A DNA stretch of 64,000 bases from CG2-30-36-16 sp964372115 (lineage in GTDB: Bacteria; Bacteroidota; Ignavibacteria; Ignavibacteriales; Ignavibacteriaceae): positions 1 to 64,000 of the forward strand of contig CAYJPN010000010.1 of assembly GCA_964372115.1 (NCBI GenBank), read 5' to 3'. The notes under the pieces are model-generated. The model saw nothing but the letters and a program-made list of their open reading frames with translations. It was not told where the DNA came from and searched no databases. Shown piece by piece: positions 61,480 through 64,000 of this stretch (positions are counted from its first letter, which is position 1; every line of letters begins with the position of its first letter). A program made the translations under genes and the position numbers.

Positions 61480-63966
61480 ATGAGGACACTTATTTCATTT
61501 TTTGTTTTATTATCCTTTTCTATGCTGTTCGGGCAAATAGCAACTGCTCCTTCAGGTAGCGGCACTGTATTGGACCCATATCAAATTACCAATCTGGAAA
61601 ACCTTTACTGGATTAGTCAAAACTCCGGCGAATGGGTTAAGTATTATGAACAAACTGCAGATATTGATGCTTCCGCTACTTCGGGTTGGGCTGGAGGTGG
61701 ATGGACGCCAATCGGAAGCGGTCCAACTCCATTCTCCGGTTCCTACAACGGGCAGGGGCACATAATTTCCGGAATAAAAATAAAACGAAGTGTGGTTTTA
61801 CAGGGATTGTTTGGTAAAACTTCCGGCGCAACAATTCAAAACTTAGGAGTCACGGCTGTTAATGTAGAAGCGCCACAATCTATCGGCGGTTTAATCGGAG
61901 GGTGCAACTCATCTACTGTTAGCAATTGCTACAGTACAGGTCAGACCAAAGGTGATGGATCTTGGTCAGAATCCATAGTTGGCGGACTGATAGGAATTAT
62001 TGAAAATAGCTCAACCGTTAGCAATTGCTACTCAACAGCAAATGTGAGTACATCATATTCAATAATGGGTGGTTTCGTTGGAGAAATTAATGGTGCAACA
62101 GTTAGTAATTGCTACTCTAAAGGTAGTGTAACATTATCGGATTTGAGGGCCGGGGGTTTCGTTGGAAAAGTTACAAGCGCAACAGTCACTAATTGTTTCT
62201 GGGATACTCAAACCTCTGGTAAGGCAACAAGTGCTGCAGGCACAGGGAAAACCACATTGGAAATGACAACCCGTTCTACCTTTACCGATGCCGGATGGGA
62301 TTACTCAACCATTTGGGGTATGAATTCTACAGCAAATTCAGGTTATCCATTTCTCTTGTGGCAGGGATATGCTTCTGAACCATTGGGCATCGGCACTTCG
62401 GAAGATCCTTACCAAATCGCGAATCTCAACAATCTCCTCTGGATTGTCGAAAGTTCGGATCGCTGGGCTGCGTATTATAAACAAACAACTGATATTGATA
62501 TGTCATCAACCCAATACTGGGATGATGTTGATGACGATAGTGATGGAAATAAATATAATGACCCCAATGATGAAACAGCCGTTGGAAATAATGAGGGGTG
62601 GCCGCCAATCGGAAACGCCACAACTAAATTCTCCGGTTCCTACAACGGACAAGTGCATACCATAAATGGTTTGTTCATTGCCAGAGCATCTTTAGATTAT
62701 GTGGGTCTGTTTGGATATACTAATCTTGCTAATATTGAAAACATAGGTGTTACCAATGTGAACATTGCCGGCAGTTGGCAAACTGGCGGTTTGGTGGGAC
62801 TACTTTATGCTAATTCAACCATCAGTAACTGCTATAGTATCGGAAATGTGAGCGGTGCTGGTTACGTTGGCTGTTTGGTGGGACATAATGATGGGGGTTC
62901 AACCGTTAGTAAAAGCTATAGCAGCGGAACTGTGATTGGTTCTAGTAATTACATCGGCGGTTTGGTAGGAGGGAATCGGAGCTCAACAGCCAGTAATAGT
63001 TATAGCACTGCAAATGTGAGTACTTCTGGTATTTACGTTGGCGGTTTGGTGGGCTATCACACCAGCTCATCTGTTAGTAACAGCTACAGTACCGGGACTG
63101 TGAGTGGCAGTAATTACGTCGGTGGTTTGGTGGGGTATTTGACTAATGGTGCAACCGAGAGCAATTGTTTCTGGGATACCCAAACTTCCGGAAGATTAAC
63201 TAGCGCTGCCGGTGACGGCAAAACTACAGCAGAAATGAAAACCAATACAACTTTTATTGCTGCCGGTTGGGATCCTGCAATATGGAATATTGGAGATGGA
63301 ATTAACGATGGTTATCCATATTTAGATTGGCAAAATACAGGCGGCACTCCGCTTCCGGTAGAACTAACTTCCTTCACTGCCGCAACAAGCTCTGCTTCGA
63401 CAGGCTCAGCAACCGCTGTTGTGTTAAATTGGACTACTGCAACAGAAGTAAACAACTATGGATTTGAAATTCAGCGGTCAGTAGTCAGCGATCAGCGTTC
63501 AGAATGGGAAACAATTGGTTTTGTTGAAGGAAACGGTAACAGCAACTCGCCCAAAGAATATTCATATATTGATGAGAACATAGCAGCCGGCAATTATTTA
63601 TATCGCTTAAAACAGATTGATAACAACGGAGGATTCAGTTACGGCAGCGAGGTTGAGGTTAATATAGAAACAATTCCAATAGAATTTGCGCTTCATCAGA
63701 ATTACCCGAATCCGTTTAATCCTTCAACAACAATTAAATATTCAATTCCTTCTGTAGAGACGCACAGCGGGGCGTCTGTACAAAACATTTTATTAAAAGT
63801 TTACGACATACTTGGCAACGAATTTGCCACTTTGGTAAACGAAAATAAAAGTGCGGGTAATTACGAAGTAAAATTTGATGCTTCTAATTTATCAAGCGGA
63901 GTTTATTTTTATCAATTAAACGCCGACAGTTTTACTGCGACGAAGAAATTAATATTATTGAAGTAA
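61480..63966 (+). CDS. T9SS-secreted GLUG-repeat protein
   Basis: An 828-residue protein with GGAG before the ATG. Signal peptide at 1-19. The cargo is an internal duplication: each half starts D-P-Y-Q-I-x-N-L-x-N-L (residues 30 and 309) and ends N-C-F-W-D-T-Q-T-S-G. Within each half, GLUG-type repeats (V-G-G-L-V-G ... S-N-C-Y-S-T-G) form a probable beta-helix, a fold used by adhesins. An Fn3-like module (623-725) and CTD (737-828) follow. The GACGCAC palindrome occupies the CTD loop and another dispersed repeat (63392-63413) the start of the Fn3-like module. Cargo and sorting domain are intact. Confidence 0.9.
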   Translation: MRTLISFFVLLSFSMLFGQIATAPSGSGTVLDPYQITNLENLYWISQNSGEWVKYYEQTADIDASATSGWAGGGWTPIGSGPTPFSGSYNGQGHIISGIKIKRSVVLQGLFGKTSGATIQNLGVTAVNVEAPQSIGGLIGGCNSSTVSNCYSTGQTKGDGSWSESIVGGLIGIIENSSTVSNCYSTANVSTSYSIMGGFVGEINGATVSNCYSKGSVTLSDLRAGGFVGKVTSATVTNCFWDTQTSGKATSAAGTGKTTLEMTTRSTFTDAGWDYSTIWGMNSTANSGYPFLLWQGYASEPLGIGTSEDPYQIANLNNLLWIVESSDRWAAYYKQTTDIDMSSTQYWDDVDDDSDGNKYNDPNDETAVGNNEGWPPIGNATTKFSGSYNGQVHTINGLFIARASLDYVGLFGYTNLANIENIGVTNVNIAGSWQTGGLVGLLYANSTISNCYSIGNVSGAGYVGCLVGHNDGGSTVSKSYSSGTVIGSSNYIGGLVGGNRSSTASNSYSTANVSTSGIYVGGLVGYHTSSSVSNSYSTGTVSGSNYVGGLVGYLTNGATESNCFWDTQTSGRLTSAAGDGKTTAEMKTNTTFIAAGWDPAIWNIGDGINDGYPYLDWQNTGGTPLPVELTSFTAATSSASTGSATAVVLNWTTATEVNNYGFEIQRSVVSDQRSEWETIGFVEGNGNSNSPKEYSYIDENIAAGNYLYRLKQIDNNGGFSYGSEVEVNIETIPIEFALHQNYPNPFNPSTTIKYSIPSVETHSGASVQNILLKVYDILGNEFATLVNENKSAGNYEVKFDASNLSSGVYFYQLNADSFTATKKLILLK
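63392..63413. repeat. In-frame dispersed repeat at Fn3-like start
   Basis: TGCTTCGACAGGCTCAGCAA lies in a stretch giving A-A-T-S-S-A-S-T-G-S-A-T-A-V-V, where neighbours read only S-F-S-A-x-x-x-x-V. About ten residues are extra. Confidence 0.55.
63759..63776. repeat. In-frame palindrome, GACGCAC family, copy 4
   Basis: GACGCAC-agcg-GGGCGTC with the TGTACAAAA flank; encodes T-H-S-G-A-S-V-Q in the CTD loop, in the same reading phase as copies 1-3. Confidence 0.85.
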
Positions 63967-63976
63967 TGTTTTCAAG

Positions 63977-63991
63977 AAACCTCCGAGGTTT
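63977..63991 (+). terminator. Start of a hairpin cut by the window edge
   Basis: AAACCTCCGAGGTTT lies 11 bp after the last stop. It may be a weak hairpin itself or the left arm of a longer one continuing past the window. Confidence 0.35.
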
Positions 63992-64000
63992 TGGAAGCCT

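Overview
The window looks like a low-GC chromosome segment from the Bacteroidota/Ignavibacteria side of the tree. This is inferred from three things: about twenty-two proteins end in a type A type IX secretion (T9SS) sorting domain with a Q-NYPNPFNP-T-I-Y-S core, many signal peptides end in AQ, and AT-rich start regions are common. No tRNA, rRNA, transposase, integrase, CRISPR array or T9SS machinery gene is seen.

Layout. Positions 132-5860 hold a histidine-free globin-like protein diverging from a giant periplasmic-propeller sensor kinase that overlaps a CheY-like regulator. From 5952 to 12732 (minus strand) lie two secreted propeller proteins (LVIVD and FG-GAP types) and an overlapping pair: an S74-type self-chaperoned fibre protein and a miniature T9SS protein. 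From 12905 to 16628 (minus strand) lies a NarL-type two-component system with matching palindromes at two nearby promoters. From 17020 to 39050 is a long minus-strand run of ten T9SS cargo proteins, mostly with 10-75 bp gaps or overlaps, closed by an intrinsic terminator at 16939-16970. From 39130 to 44790 is an accessory zone: a decayed sorting-domain remnant, a 21-bp minisatellite open on both strands, and small genes separated by a dispersed cassette-like repeat. From 44324 to 63966 (plus strand) are nine more T9SS genes, one frameshifted, interrupted by a seven-helix AraC-type regulator.

How the genes fit together. Most products are predicted to be exported by Sec, fold as beta-propellers, beta-helices or jelly rolls, and be carried across the outer membrane by T9SS through their C-terminal domain. 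Two kinases and one membrane AraC regulator are the only obvious regulators; the kinases use the same WIGT-type propeller blades found in several secreted proteins.

Most notable signal. Short palindromic repeats of several unrelated families are inserted in frame inside the coding sequence of the sorting domain, almost always in the same loop between the first two strands (between Y-S-I-P and L-K-I-Y-D), and in a second loop of the preceding Fn3-like module. They resemble, by analogy, the Rickettsia palindromic elements that live inside genes. The second candidate system is the cassette-like small-gene array at 40.4-44.3 kb.
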